Assembly: GCA_030680835.1 (NCBI GenBank)
Contig: JAUXUD010000086.1
Location: forward strand, 1 to 64,000
Length of the DNA stretch: 64,000 nucleotides
Direction: 5' to 3'
DNA from: Bacteroidota bacterium
GTDB taxonomy: Bacteria > Bacteroidota > Bacteroidia > UKL13-3
Both the position numbers and the translations under genes were made by a program. Below, piece after piece: positions 14,582 through 24,536 of this stretch. Each line of letters begins with the position of its first letter. Within the stretch, counting starts at the first letter, position 1. Under the pieces are notes generated by a model. It saw only the letters and a program-made list of their open reading frames with translations, was not told where the DNA came from and did no database searches.

Positions 14582-16447
14582 TTAATCACTAAGAGTAAAT
14601 AAAACATCGATATCGTCAAATGGAGTTCTCAAATAAATGCCGGATTTTAAATTTATTTGATACGATTCGTAGCCGTTTTTAGCAAGAATTGATTCGTCAG
14701 TCAATAATGAGACCTTATTAATTGATCGAACACCCCAACTTCCTCCGCCCCCCATTCCTTCCGGTATCAGGACGACAAAATATTTGCCTTTTACCTTGTC
14801 AAAACACACCGCAGGGCCGGCAAAACAATACCCAATTTTATAAGTATTGTTTTCCACAATTTGGTCGTACTCAAATTCAGCCGAAAACATGTCATCATTG
14901 TAATACAAAAAATTAATCGAACCTTCCTCATTTGTATAAAAGGAGCGATTTTCTATAATCCATTTTTCTATATAATTTTCAAACGCATCGATATTATAGT
15001 TTATTGGGGTTTGATAAATATTTTTTGATGATGATGCATGTGTCTCTATTATGCCAAGGTATTCTGCGTTACCCGTTTTAGCGAATTCCTTAAAGTCAAA
15101 TTCACCTTCTATTTTATTTCCCCGGTATTTACCAAAATAAGTAAGTTTGATATATTCGTTAATTGAAAAATCAAAAATTCCAAATTCTAAACATCCAAGA
15201 CTTTCAGTAGCATTTCCCACACTATGAATTACCCGTTCAATATAAAACATCGTTTTTTTATGATGGGTTACGATTTGACTTTCACTAACATCAGCAAAAC
15301 ATCCAAATTCATCCAAAGTCTTATCAAATTCCAATTGCCACCTTTTTGCAAACATTTTAAGAATACACAAATGTTGCTCTGGAAGATAATCTTCTTCACT
15401 TTTATTGCATATACCAACGATATATTCAGTGCTGCCAATTCTGGCATAATGGGCCACTACAGGTTTGAATTTTATGGTATCAATAAAGTAACTTTCAATT
15501 TCATTTTTAGATGGTTGTGATAATTCATATACTGGTTCTTTTGTGGTTGTATCATCTGATGTTTCATAATTTGATTTAGCCATAATTAAATTTTCCAATG
15601 ATTTAAGAAATTCGTCAATTTGCCTGGTCAATTCCGAATAATAAATATTTGCTATAAATAAAGAATCCTTATAATGGTCATGAAGTTTCATTAGATCAGA
15701 TTTGGTATTGATCCTAAGTTGTTGAGTATTTGTATGAATGAAACCTACATCATAACGCATTGGCGGTATAATAATAGGAATAACATTGCTGTTCAAAACC
15801 CAAGAAGCGCCCATTTCATTTAGACAGATTTCGCTTTCTTTATAGTTTTGTGAAATCAACTGAATAACAGCCTTGCAATTACATAATTCGAATTTTATTT
15901 TGCTTTTAAAGTCATCGCCAGACTTAATTCCCATCCCATCAACACTTGTACAAAAGATATCTTCATTTTTAACTTTTAAACCAAGAACTAAGATTCTATC
16001 AATAAACAGTTTAACAATTTCAGCATCTTTACTTGAGTGGCTAATAAATATTTTACCAGATTCTATCCCACATGGAATCGTTTCAGCAATAAATTCTTCT
16101 TTCATACTTCCCCAATCCTTCCCTTTCAAAAAATTATCGGTCACATTAGCACCTAAATCACGTAATAATTCTTCGCTTAATCGGCCATTCTTACCATATA
16201 ATCTTATGTACTTTACAATATTGAACTCAATTTCTGCCTGTTCTATCCCGAGCGATTCTATTCTACTTATATCATAGATATTAAAACAGAGAGGATTTTC
16301 AATATTAACTGTACCCCCTTTAATTCGTGCCGTTTTCTTTCCTTTCAAAAAAGATTCAACCAATCTTTTAATTTGCTCCTCACTTAATGCAATTTTATAA
16401 ATTGGATGGCCTGCATTGTCTTTTATGTATAGATTATAAAAAGTCAT
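14582..16447 (-). CDS. TIR-domain protein with unknown flanking domains, 621 aa
   Basis: Residues ~131-290 are a TIR domain: KIFISHSSKDAEIVKLFI (132-149) is strand A plus helix A, and KAVIQLISQNYKESEICLNE contains the C-x-x-E motif with probable catalytic Glu211, followed by MGASWVL and VIPIIIPP. Bacterial TIRs of this class hydrolyse NAD or make cyclic ADP-ribose signals. The N-terminal 120 residues (YNLYIKDNAGHPIYKIALSE) and the C-terminal ~310 residues (beta-rich, ending FDDIDVLFTLSD) are unrecognised and could be sensor domains. It is the last gene of the minus-strand restriction operon, 21 bp after the GIY-YIG gene. Confidence 0.75.
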   Translation of the reverse strand: MTFYNLYIKDNAGHPIYKIALSEEQIKRLVESFLKGKKTARIKGGTVNIENPLCFNIYDISRIESLGIEQAEIEFNIVKYIRLYGKNGRLSEELLRDLGANVTDNFLKGKDWGSMKEEFIAETIPCGIESGKIFISHSSKDAEIVKLFIDRILVLGLKVKNEDIFCTSVDGMGIKSGDDFKSKIKFELCNCKAVIQLISQNYKESEICLNEMGASWVLNSNVIPIIIPPMRYDVGFIHTNTQQLRINTKSDLMKLHDHYKDSLFIANIYYSELTRQIDEFLKSLENLIMAKSNYETSDDTTTKEPVYELSQPSKNEIESYFIDTIKFKPVVAHYARIGSTEYIVGICNKSEEDYLPEQHLCILKMFAKRWQLEFDKTLDEFGCFADVSESQIVTHHKKTMFYIERVIHSVGNATESLGCLEFGIFDFSINEYIKLTYFGKYRGNKIEGEFDFKEFAKTGNAEYLGIIETHASSSKNIYQTPINYNIDAFENYIEKWIIENRSFYTNEEGSINFLYYNDDMFSAEFEYDQIVENNTYKIGYCFAGPAVCFDKVKGKYFVVLIPEGMGGGGSWGVRSINKVSLLTDESILAKNGYESYQINLKSGIYLRTPFDDIDVLFTLSD

Positions 16448-16468
16448 CTAAATGTACATCATTAGTCT

Positions 16469-16897
16469 TTAAATCTCCTTATTCCACCTGGGCAAAGTGC
16501 CATGAATACTTTGGTATTTTTTCAATAATTCAATCTCAATATCCCTGGGAAAATCATTATTTGATTTTCCATGTGTCACAAACCAATAAATATCCAGGCC
16601 ATCAATATTTTCAAATTTCATTTGAGCTGGCCAGGTTTTTTGCCTAAGGTCACCAAATTGCTTACCGGTTAAAAACCTGCCTCGTAAACCATCTTTTCTG
16701 TGCTGGATATTCCCATCAGGATTTTTTCTGCCGGAAATACCAATATAAATCAAGTTCACTTTCCCTTTTTCTAAGGCATAAATAACATAAACTCCGCTTG
16801 AGTCTTTAGGAGCATTGCAGACTTCTGATAAGCGGTCTGTTGGCTTAAAGAAGAAGTGGTCGTTTTGCTTGTATTTTTTAGTTAATAAATTAATCAT
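16469..16897 (-). CDS. GIY-YIG nuclease-fold protein, 142 aa
   Basis: GVYVIYA (35-41) and LIYIGISG (49-56) are the GIY and YIG elements, followed by HRKDGLRGRFLTG (catalytic-type Arg74) and IEIELLKKY with E121/E123 in the metal-binding position. Stand-alone GIY-YIG proteins of this size occur in restriction and anti-invader loci and may cut DNA. The gene overlaps the preceding 233-aa gene by 8 bp, indicating coupling with it, and is 21 bp from the TIR gene. Confidence 0.65.
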   Translation of the reverse strand: MINLLTKKYKQNDHFFFKPTDRLSEVCNAPKDSSGVYVIYALEKGKVNLIYIGISGRKNPDGNIQHRKDGLRGRFLTGKQFGDLRQKTWPAQMKFENIDGLDIYWFVTHGKSNNDFPRDIEIELLKKYQSIHGTLPRWNKEI

Positions 16898-17591
16898 TGC
16901 TTTTATTTTGTATCAATAGCGTTTTATTTCCAAAATGTAATTTGGATTCATTTACATGAAATTGCTTTCCAGTTTTAAAAATTCTTATTGGAATATTATT
17001 CAACTCGCTAAAGTCAATGAAATAGGTATTTTCCCATTTTGTACCCGAACCTGGTATTGGTATTGTTTTATTTCCGCACTTGAAAACCACAAATTCACCG
17101 TTAAATGTAAAACTAATTAGTTCATTTTGCTTAATTTCATCTCTCCATTCTTTTAGAAGTAGAACTAGTACCCGCAACCAGGAAATTTCTATTGATGCCT
17201 TTGGAAGCTTTTCCCACTCTTCCTGTCTTTTTCTTTTTTCAACTTCCCATGGTAAAAGATTTTGAAATGATTTGCCAAGATTGTGCCAATGATTTTCATC
17301 AGAAGAAAGTTTTCCAACATCACTTCCTATTCCAAATACTATATATGCAAGGGCTTGTTCATAAGAATCTGCACTATCGGGTATAAAATCTGGCTCCATT
17401 TGTAAAATTCTATTACTCGCATAATTTACTTTTACTGAGAAGCCAGGCCCATAACTAAATGAAGGTATCACTGATAAATGAGTAATTTTAATTCTAACCC
17501 AATCTGTATTAAGGGAAAATACTCTTTCTCCCAAAAATGGAGGCAATTCATTAAAACCAATTTGCAAAAAAACGTCTTCTAACTTAACCAC
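16890..17591 (-). CDS. Unknown protein, 233 aa, in restriction operon
   Basis: No domain recognised. The first ~80 residues look beta-rich (RVFSLNTDWVRIKITHLSVI). A charged linker follows (EVEKRKRQEEWEKL, near 120). The last third is again beta-rich (FTFNGEFVVFKCGNKTIPIP). It has no signal peptide or membrane segment. It starts 18 bp after the hsdR stop and overlaps the GIY-YIG start by 8 bp, so it is likely a partner of the GIY-YIG protein. Confidence 0.55.
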   Translation of the reverse strand: MVKLEDVFLQIGFNELPPFLGERVFSLNTDWVRIKITHLSVIPSFSYGPGFSVKVNYASNRILQMEPDFIPDSADSYEQALAYIVFGIGSDVGKLSSDENHWHNLGKSFQNLLPWEVEKRKRQEEWEKLPKASIEISWLRVLVLLLKEWRDEIKQNELISFTFNGEFVVFKCGNKTIPIPGSGTKWENTYFIDFSELNNIPIRIFKTGKQFHVNESKLHFGNKTLLIQNKSND

Positions 17592-17609
17592 TGTTTATTG
17601 AATTATCAA

Positions 17610-20600
17610 TTAACTATTATACTTCTTAAAATTCTCCGCCTGTTCAAAAATTTCTTTATAAACCTCATCCCGATCAACAGGTGGGTAATCGTTTTCGGCC
17701 AGAAGGATGATGAGGTCAGCTTTGAGTTCTGCTTTCAGGTCGTCTCGTTTGCTCCAGTCTGTGTAACGGGCTTTGTCATCAACTACTGTTTTAACTTTTT
17801 GGGCCAGTGTTACCAATTTATCTTCCGGGTAAATGAAATCGTACTTGATTGTTAGGGCTTTCAGGATATCATAAAAAGCCTTTTCTTCAAAGTCTATTCC
17901 CAGGTCTTTAAAAGAGTCCTTCTCTTTCTTTAATGAATAAAACAAATCAATAATCTCGTCTGTAAAGTCTTCTAAAACCTCACTTCTCAGGGTGTCGGCT
18001 TCATCTCTTTCATTGTATTTTTCAACGAGTTGTTGCATGCGTTTCGAAAAATCAACACCCATCATCCGGTTAACTTTTTTAATTTCATCTATTGCTCTGG
18101 ACAGCAACTTTTGCAAGAGTTTTATTTTAGTATGCGGTAATTTAATTTTGTCAATCTTGGCCAGGTAATCTTCGTTAAAGAGATCAATTTGCACAGCACT
18201 TTCTTCACCCAATTTATAAATCTCTTCTACGCCTTCACTTTCAATGGCTTCTTCAATCATTTTCCTTACTCTGGCGTTCATTTGAGAAATATCGGGGGCA
18301 TTCCCTTTCGTTAATTTAAAAACAATGGACCGGATTGCAAGATAGAAATGGATATAATCCCTTTCTAACGGTTCAAAGGAGTCGCCTCCTACGCAAATAT
18401 CATAGGCCGCTTTCATGCGTTTGGCAATATACATAAACCGCTTTTCGAGTTCCTGTGTGAGTTGAACAAATTCAGCACCCATATTCAAGGTATGCAGTTG
18501 TTCTAGTGGGGCCCCTTTAAAGTATTTGGATGAATCAAATTTGTGAAAAATCTTGTGGAGCAAATCCAATTGGTCTTTTACCACTACCACCGATTGTTCA
18601 ATTTCTTCAAAATTTTGGCTATCGGTTTTATTAAATTGTGCAAGTGCCAGATTCATTTGTTTTTTGATACCAATATAATCTACTACCAGGCCTTTTTCCT
18701 TGGTTTCAAACTTGCGGTTAACCCTTGATATGGTCTGAATCAGATTATGTCTTTGCAGGGGTTTGTCAATATACATGGTATCCAAAAAAGGAATATCAAA
18801 TCCGGTAAGCCACATATCTACTAAAATGGCAATCTTAAAATTAGATTTTTCAGTTTTAAACTGCCGGTCCAGTTCCTTTCTGTCGGCACTGGTACCAAGC
18901 ATTTTGTGTAAGTCGTCCGGGTCATCTTTGTCACGTGTCATTACCATTTTAATACGTTGCATGGGTTTCACTTCCTGCATCTCACGTTCAGTTAACTCCG
19001 CACCCTCTTCACAAACTTTTATTTCGGCCCATTGCGGACGCAGTTCAATAATGTTTTTATAAAGGTCCCAGGCAATGGTTCGGCTGCTGCAAACAAACAT
19101 GGCCTTGCCTTTTATGCTAGCTCCTTCTGAAACGCGCTTTTCATAGTGTTCAACAAAATCTTTTGCAACATCTTTTAACCGGGCCGGATCACCAATAATG
19201 GCATTCATTTGTGCCATGGCTTTTTTGCTTTCCTCAATCTGATGTTCGTTGCTGCCTGCGTCTGCACAAAGATTATAATAGGCTTCTATTTCTTGAAGTT
19301 TGGCATGATTCAATAACACCCTGGCAGCCCTGCCTTCATATACAATGCGTACTGTTATATCGTCCTTCACCGACTCTGTCATGGTATAAGAGTCGATTAC
19401 CCCCCCAAATACATCAATGGTAGCATCAATGGGTGTACCTGAAAAACCCACGTAAGTGGCATTGGGCAATGAATCGTGAAGGTATTTGGCAAAGCCATAG
19501 GTTTTTGTTACCCCACCCACACCCGTGCTTATTTTCTGATCCAGGTTGGTCTGACTCCGGTGTGCTTCATCCGAAATGCAAATAATATTGCTCCGGTCAC
19601 TGAGCAATTGTATGTCTTCGTTAAATTTATGGATGGTGGTTAAAAATACACCTCCGCTTTTTCGTTCTTTTAACAATTCACGCAAATTATTCCTGCTTTC
19701 AACACTTACCACGGTATTATCGCCAATAAAGGCTTTGGCATTGGTAAACTGTGCCGAAAGCTGATCATCCAGATCATTCCTGTCAGTAATTAAAATAATG
19801 GTGGGACTTGAGAAATAAGTGCTTCTCATAAGCAGACGGGTAAGGTACAGCATAGTAAAACTTTTACCACAACCCGTGGCACCAAAATAAGTGCCTCCTT
19901 TACCATCTCCATCAGGACGTTGATGCAAACGAATATTATCAAAGAGCTTTTTAGCTGCATAATACTGCGGATAGCGGCAAACTATTTTTTCGTTCTTTTT
20001 AGAACTGTCCGGTAAAAAAATAAAGTTCTGAATAATATCCCGCAAGCGACCGCGGTCAAACATTCCCTGAACCAATGTATAGAGCGATTCAATGCCGTCA
20101 ACATCCTTTGCAAGCCCTTCCACCCGGCGCCAGGCGTAATAAAATTCGTATGGTGCAAAGTACGGCCCCGCCTTATTATTGGCGCCATCACTAATCACGC
20201 AAAAGGCATTGTATTTAAACAGCTCCGGAATATCGCGCCTGTAACGAACGGTTAATTGAATATAAGCATTGTGAATGGTGGCTTCTTCGCGGATGGCAGA
20301 TTTAAACTCAATAACTACCAAAGGGAGTCCATTAATGTAAACAATAACATCCGGTATCCGGGTACTATAACCGCTAATTTCAAGTTGGTTTACAACCTTA
20401 ATAATATTGTTATCCGAAATACTTTTCTCCTGATCTTCTATAAGGATGCTGCTCAAAAATTGTTCGTCCGGCTGCTTATTGCTGGATATATCACTGTAAT
20501 CAATCAGTTGTATGTATAAGTCCTTTTGTGTTCTATCTTCACGTTTAAGCAAAAATCCATCCGAAACCAATTTCATGATCGCCTTATTGCTTTCATACAA

Positions 20601-20822
20601 ATCGGAAGAAGGAAAACTTTCGAGTTTTCTGATGATGCTGTTGATTTCAACATCCGTAATATTTTCAAGCGCATATCTGTAATAAAGAAAGTCCCGGAGA
20701 TCTTGTTTAATCAGAACTTCGTCAGAAGTGCGTGCAATATCCTGACCAAATACATGGGGCATTCCTTCTTTGCCCAGCAAATCAATAAAAGCCTGCTCTA
20801 ACTGTGATTCGGTAAACTTCAT
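17610..20822 (-). CDS. hsdR: Type I restriction enzyme R subunit HsdR, 1070 aa
   Basis: Residues ~150-180 carry the nuclease motif: PDVIVYINGLPLVVIEFK with D158, E172 and K174. The SF2 translocase follows: Walker A FGATGCGKS (313-321), ISDEAHRS (417-424) and GFSGTPI. Late motifs MWLTGFDIP and QTISRVNRKF are clear. The C-terminal ~250 residues are the helical domain that docks to the methyltransferase. Length is normal for HsdR. It cuts unmethylated DNA at a distance after ATP-driven translocation. Its start codon overlaps the stop region of the AlbA_2 gene at 20822, so it is cotranscribed although five kilobases from hsdM/hsdS. Confidence 0.95.
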   Translation of the reverse strand: MKFTESQLEQAFIDLLGKEGMPHVFGQDIARTSDEVLIKQDLRDFLYYRYALENITDVEINSIIRKLESFPSSDLYESNKAIMKLVSDGFLLKREDRTQKDLYIQLIDYSDISSNKQPDEQFLSSILIEDQEKSISDNNIIKVVNQLEISGYSTRIPDVIVYINGLPLVVIEFKSAIREEATIHNAYIQLTVRYRRDIPELFKYNAFCVISDGANNKAGPYFAPYEFYYAWRRVEGLAKDVDGIESLYTLVQGMFDRGRLRDIIQNFIFLPDSSKKNEKIVCRYPQYYAAKKLFDNIRLHQRPDGDGKGGTYFGATGCGKSFTMLYLTRLLMRSTYFSSPTIILITDRNDLDDQLSAQFTNAKAFIGDNTVVSVESRNNLRELLKERKSGGVFLTTIHKFNEDIQLLSDRSNIICISDEAHRSQTNLDQKISTGVGGVTKTYGFAKYLHDSLPNATYVGFSGTPIDATIDVFGGVIDSYTMTESVKDDITVRIVYEGRAARVLLNHAKLQEIEAYYNLCADAGSNEHQIEESKKAMAQMNAIIGDPARLKDVAKDFVEHYEKRVSEGASIKGKAMFVCSSRTIAWDLYKNIIELRPQWAEIKVCEEGAELTEREMQEVKPMQRIKMVMTRDKDDPDDLHKMLGTSADRKELDRQFKTEKSNFKIAILVDMWLTGFDIPFLDTMYIDKPLQRHNLIQTISRVNRKFETKEKGLVVDYIGIKKQMNLALAQFNKTDSQNFEEIEQSVVVVKDQLDLLHKIFHKFDSSKYFKGAPLEQLHTLNMGAEFVQLTQELEKRFMYIAKRMKAAYDICVGGDSFEPLERDYIHFYLAIRSIVFKLTKGNAPDISQMNARVRKMIEEAIESEGVEEIYKLGEESAVQIDLFNEDYLAKIDKIKLPHTKIKLLQKLLSRAIDEIKKVNRMMGVDFSKRMQQLVEKYNERDEADTLRSEVLEDFTDEIIDLFYSLKKEKDSFKDLGIDFEEKAFYDILKALTIKYDFIYPEDKLVTLAQKVKTVVDDKARYTDWSKRDDLKAELKADLIILLAENDYPPVDRDEVYKEIFEQAENFKKYNS

Positions 20823-22237
20823 TACTTTTTCTTTTTACGAATTTTCCAATAGCCTCTGGTACCCCCAATTCTTACCAAATACCCTTTTTCTTTCAGTTGT
20901 TCAATGTGCTTTAATATGGCAGATTCGTTAATACCTAATGTATCTGAAAGACCCTTTCTGGAAATTTTATTATTCTCTTGTAATATTCTTAATATTTCAA
21001 TTTGCCGCTTTGGTAAACCATCTATTGCACCACCTATTGCATCCTCGATTGCACCACCTATTTGACCACCTATTTGACCACCCATTTGACCACCTATTTG
21101 ACCACCTATTTGACCACCTGATAAATTTTTCTCATTTCCCTTCAAACCCGCTACCGGAGCGGTACTTGGAAAACTCATTCTTACAAAGTTATCTGTAAAC
21201 TTAAAACAATCTCTGGAATAGCTTTCCAATATGCGTGGTACGCCTGAACCTAAATGTTCTACTAAATCCAGGTCCTTAAAAATGCGCATGATTTCTTTGT
21301 TGCGCGGCACCGAAAATCCTACAAAAAACTCTTCCTGGTTCATGCCTTCCGGTAAACCACCGGCAGAGGTGATTTCTATTCTATCTGCAAAAAATTCAAA
21401 CTTGGGCGGCACTTCATTGGAATAATCATTATGTACAAGTGCATTAATTACTGCCTCGCGCAAAGCGATGGGGTCCCAAAGGCGTGTGGTTTTTCTTTCT
21501 CTGGAAGTGATTTTAGTAAGTGTTTTATTTTCCAGGTCCATCTTGTCCAAAACTTGTTTGGTTGCTTTTACCAAAGAGCAATGGCCAAATTCATTGCTTT
21601 CAATCAGATCAACCCGGTTCAGGCCTTTGTATTTGGCCACTTTAATGGAGGTATTGTTTATATCAGCCAACAGGTAAGCAGCATAATTATACTTTTTATC
21701 TTCGGTTAGCAATTCGAGGTTAGCGGCGAATTTGCTGTTTAATTTAACTCCGGTTCCCTCGTAATAAATTTTGAGTTGGTTAAATTTTAAATCCTGCCGG
21801 GCCGATTGTATTTTACCAATAGAGTTCCGGGTTCTTTTGGAAAACAGGCGCTCAATCATTTTATTGGGCATGGGTTCTGCGGCAGTGCCTATGCGGATAT
21901 AACAACCCCGTTCACTCATTCCCTGTTTTTTAATATAGTAAGGCTTCTCCGGACCGCTGGCAATATTTACCTTAATGATATCCTTCCCCTTTTTGGTTTC
22001 AAGCACCACCTCAAACAAACCCATACAGGAAGGTGAAATATTATTCTTGAGCCTATCCTTAATCTTAAGCATATCTCCATCCGCATCCTTCACACCAATG
22101 GCCTTACCGGTTTTATCTATACCAATATACAAAACCCCACCCTCATGGTAATTTAAAAAGGCAATCACTTCCTTTTCCAAACCCTCGGTGAGTTCCTGTT
22201 TGTATTCTATACGGTTGGTTTCGGTCATTGTTTTCAA
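20822..22237 (-). CDS. AlbA_2 / RecG-like (Schlafen-type) protein with GGQI repeats, 471 aa
   Basis: N-terminal AlbA_2 domain: RIEYKQEL..., EVIAFLNYHEGGVLYIGID and the GCYIRIG element. The middle matches the HATPase_c_4 region seen in COG2865 proteins: LREAVINALVHNDYS and HLGSGVPRIL. Then a linker of repeated G-G-Q-(I/M) units, about five GGQ units then GGAI, from a 12-bp DNA repeat. A C-terminal winged helix follows (ISRKGLSDTLGINESAILKHI). Such proteins are frequent companions of type I RM loci and are thought to regulate or assist them. An alternative start at 22228 is equally plausible. Confidence 0.75.
   Translation of the reverse strand: MKTMTETNRIEYKQELTEGLEKEVIAFLNYHEGGVLYIGIDKTGKAIGVKDADGDMLKIKDRLKNNISPSCMGLFEVVLETKKGKDIIKVNIASGPEKPYYIKKQGMSERGCYIRIGTAAEPMPNKMIERLFSKRTRNSIGKIQSARQDLKFNQLKIYYEGTGVKLNSKFAANLELLTEDKKYNYAAYLLADINNTSIKVAKYKGLNRVDLIESNEFGHCSLVKATKQVLDKMDLENKTLTKITSRERKTTRLWDPIALREAVINALVHNDYSNEVPPKFEFFADRIEITSAGGLPEGMNQEEFFVGFSVPRNKEIMRIFKDLDLVEHLGSGVPRILESYSRDCFKFTDNFVRMSFPSTAPVAGLKGNEKNLSGGQIGGQIGGQMGGQIGGQIGGAIEDAIGGAIDGLPKRQIEILRILQENNKISRKGLSDTLGINESAILKHIEQLKEKGYLVRIGGTRGYWKIRKKKK
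21053..21119. repeat. In-frame 12-bp tandem repeat (GGQI codons)
   Basis: ACCACCTATTTG is repeated five times plus a partial unit, with one unit differing by a single base (CCCATTTG). Because it is 12 bp, copy-number change would alter the interdomain linker length without a frameshift. Confidence 0.9.
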
Positions 22238-22280
22238 ATATAGTCAAGTTTAAAGATTCGTATTTAATTGTCAGTTCAGC

Positions 22281-23906
22281 TCATTCTATTGCTACTTTAT
22301 CTGCGATATTCGACAAAAATCCTATCAAATCTCGATTTACTCTGTGCGGAAATACCGTCATGAAAAATGGGATGAAATGAGGAAAGCGTTTAAGAGACTG
22401 AGGTAATGACTCACCATTAAAGCAATTGGCATCATTCACAAGTTCACTCCATATCTTTTGTTTAGGAAGTTGTGTTGTCTTATTAATTCCAATTTTGTTG
22501 TTCCACAATAAATATTCATACGGCAGGTCAGGAACAAATTCTTCTAAACTCATAAAGGAAATCTCTCTCCAATTTTCTATCAGAAACTCTTTGTCATTTG
22601 AGCGAACCAAGAAATCAATGAGGGGTCCAAGATAGTATGATCTCATATTGAAACTCTCATCAAAGGGCTTATCATCAATGCCCATAATTTTATTTAAAAC
22701 TTGCGAAAGTTGATAATATGGGCTCGGTAGGCCAAAAACAACTTTTGAATTACGACCATTAAATGCCAATATATTTTGTATTGCTACCTCAGCTAATTTT
22801 TGGGCCAATTCGGTGCAATTCGGAATTGATTTCAAGATATTTGCGATACAAAGACTTGAGGCAAATGAGGATTCAGACCAAACTATTAAAGCACCCGTAT
22901 AATTATTTATTACTTCTTCTTTTAGCATATTTTCCCAGTTAGGATCCTTCAAAATAAATTCACTAAACTTCAATGGATATATCACTGTAATAGCAGCATG
23001 CTTCCTGAAACTAAACAGTTCATTTTCAAAAGGTGAATTTATGTTTATTTCAAAGCCTTTATCAAGAATATCGCTTTCAAGTCGTTTAGCAGAAGTGATA
23101 ATGTCATCCCAAATAATATCAAAAGAATCTTTCCAGTAGTTATCTTCTAATCTATTTTTCTCAGCTAAATGCAGAATTGAGGTTGCAAGCACAGTCATAA
23201 CCTGAACAATAGCTACATAATTTTCAGCCTTTCGATTTGCGCTAACAATCATATTAGCATATAGGACGCAAGCAGCAATGTTTCTTTTGCATTGTACCTT
23301 ATTAATTTTTGAGCCTTTTAGGTCTAAAATATCGTACAAAAACTTACTAACCTTGTCAATATCTGGTAAACCATGTCCTTTTTCGAAGATAAAGTCAATT
23401 AGTTGTTTGTATGAATTGGCACTTTGAGGCAAGACTCCAAAGGACAAATTCTGAAATCCAATAAGCAAATCCCCTCTCGTTATTATATGTAACGGAGACG
23501 CCTTCCATTTATGTAAATTAAGATCGTTGATTTCAATTCTAACAGAGTCTTCAATTTGCCCATTAGTTACTAAATAAGAAATGTGGCCTTTATTCGCATC
23601 AATTTCTGGATGCTTAACCGGTATATCGATTAATACTTCAATTTCAGGCCTTACCTCACTCCGCCATCTTGTTAAATTAATATCACCCCCCTTAAGTTGA
23701 TATGCATGCACAATGCCCTTTTTATCTATTCCAACAACATCCTTCCCTTGTTCAAAAGAGTTGTTTTTTATTGCAAATTTGATACTATATCCCTGAGTAG
23801 TTAACCAAAAGCAAAAAATTGGCTGATATGTTAGTTCATTAACAGCATCTAGCCAATGTTCAATTGCTCTAAGTAAAAATGGATCGGCTATTTTTGAGGC
23901 CTTCAT
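22281..23906 (-). CDS. Restriction-endonuclease-fold protein, 541 aa
   Basis: The N-terminal ~170 residues look like an Mrr/RE-like nuclease: helix with conserved Glu (LLRAIEHWLD), then GKDVVGIDKKGIVHAYQLKG with D56 and Q70-x-K72, a D...QxK active site, and ISYLVTNGQIED. The remaining ~370 residues are helical with no recognised domain and contain many paired hydrophobic helices, suggesting a scaffold or sensing region. It lies between the 202-aa gene and the AlbA_2 gene in the same operon. Could be a second effector nuclease hitching on the type I system; alternatively an anti-restriction or DNA repair enzyme. Confidence 0.55.
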   Translation of the reverse strand: MKASKIADPFLLRAIEHWLDAVNELTYQPIFCFWLTTQGYSIKFAIKNNSFEQGKDVVGIDKKGIVHAYQLKGGDINLTRWRSEVRPEIEVLIDIPVKHPEIDANKGHISYLVTNGQIEDSVRIEINDLNLHKWKASPLHIITRGDLLIGFQNLSFGVLPQSANSYKQLIDFIFEKGHGLPDIDKVSKFLYDILDLKGSKINKVQCKRNIAACVLYANMIVSANRKAENYVAIVQVMTVLATSILHLAEKNRLEDNYWKDSFDIIWDDIITSAKRLESDILDKGFEININSPFENELFSFRKHAAITVIYPLKFSEFILKDPNWENMLKEEVINNYTGALIVWSESSFASSLCIANILKSIPNCTELAQKLAEVAIQNILAFNGRNSKVVFGLPSPYYQLSQVLNKIMGIDDKPFDESFNMRSYYLGPLIDFLVRSNDKEFLIENWREISFMSLEEFVPDLPYEYLLWNNKIGINKTTQLPKQKIWSELVNDANCFNGESLPQSLKRFPHFIPFFMTVFPHRVNRDLIGFLSNIADKVAIE

Positions 23907-23911
23907 AAGTT

Positions 23912-24520
23912 TTAGGTTTCAATTAATCTCCTACTATTCAAATCAGTTAGGTAATCTTGGTATTTAATGTCCAAAATTTCCTGGTATTCTTTTTGAAATC
24001 GTTCTGTTTCTTTAGGTGTTAATTGCTGTTCATATTTTTCAAATCTTTCAAGAACATCAGGTCCGACATAAATTGTCATTAATTTGGGGTTGTTTCTATC
24101 ATCATCAACAAAGCTAATTGTCATTTTTTTGAGTGCCTCGTGTATCCATTTATGAGTTAATCCGTCAGGACATGATATTTCATTGCCTGTTTCTGCAATA
24201 GCATTTTCTATGGATTCAAAAATCATTTGACTCATTTGCAAAGCCATATCTTGTGCTAATCCTCCAAGTTTAATTTGAATTTGTTCCTCTGTGAGTCCCA
24301 TTATTTCATTTTTATCCAAAACGAGTTCAGTTTGAATTTTTTTCATCTCACTTACTTCAAACTTTCCATTTTCTCTTAAAATGCCCATCTTATTACCTTC
24401 AAAGAACATTTTCTTGTAGGCATTTCTCGTCATAGGAGATTCATCAGTTATTTTATCCTTAAGATCGAGCATCATACGCTGATTAAGACATTGTTTTATT
24501 TCTGGAAAATCCGGTATCAT
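23912..24520 (-). CDS. Unknown helical protein, 202 aa, in restriction operon
   Basis: No recognised domain. Strongly charged and predicted helical, with KIQTELVLDKNEIMGLTEEQ and a Glu/Lys-rich C-terminus (TPKETERFQKEYQEILDIKY). No signal or membrane segment. Five bp upstream of the 541-aa nuclease-like gene and 16 bp after hsdS, so it is translated with both. Possibly a small partner of the nuclease-like protein. Confidence 0.55.
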   Translation of the reverse strand: MIPDFPEIKQCLNQRMMLDLKDKITDESPMTRNAYKKMFFEGNKMGILRENGKFEVSEMKKIQTELVLDKNEIMGLTEEQIQIKLGGLAQDMALQMSQMIFESIENAIAETGNEISCPDGLTHKWIHEALKKMTISFVDDDRNNPKLMTIYVGPDVLERFEKYEQQLTPKETERFQKEYQEILDIKYQDYLTDLNSRRLIET

Positions 24521-24536
24521 AAAGGTTATTAATTAA

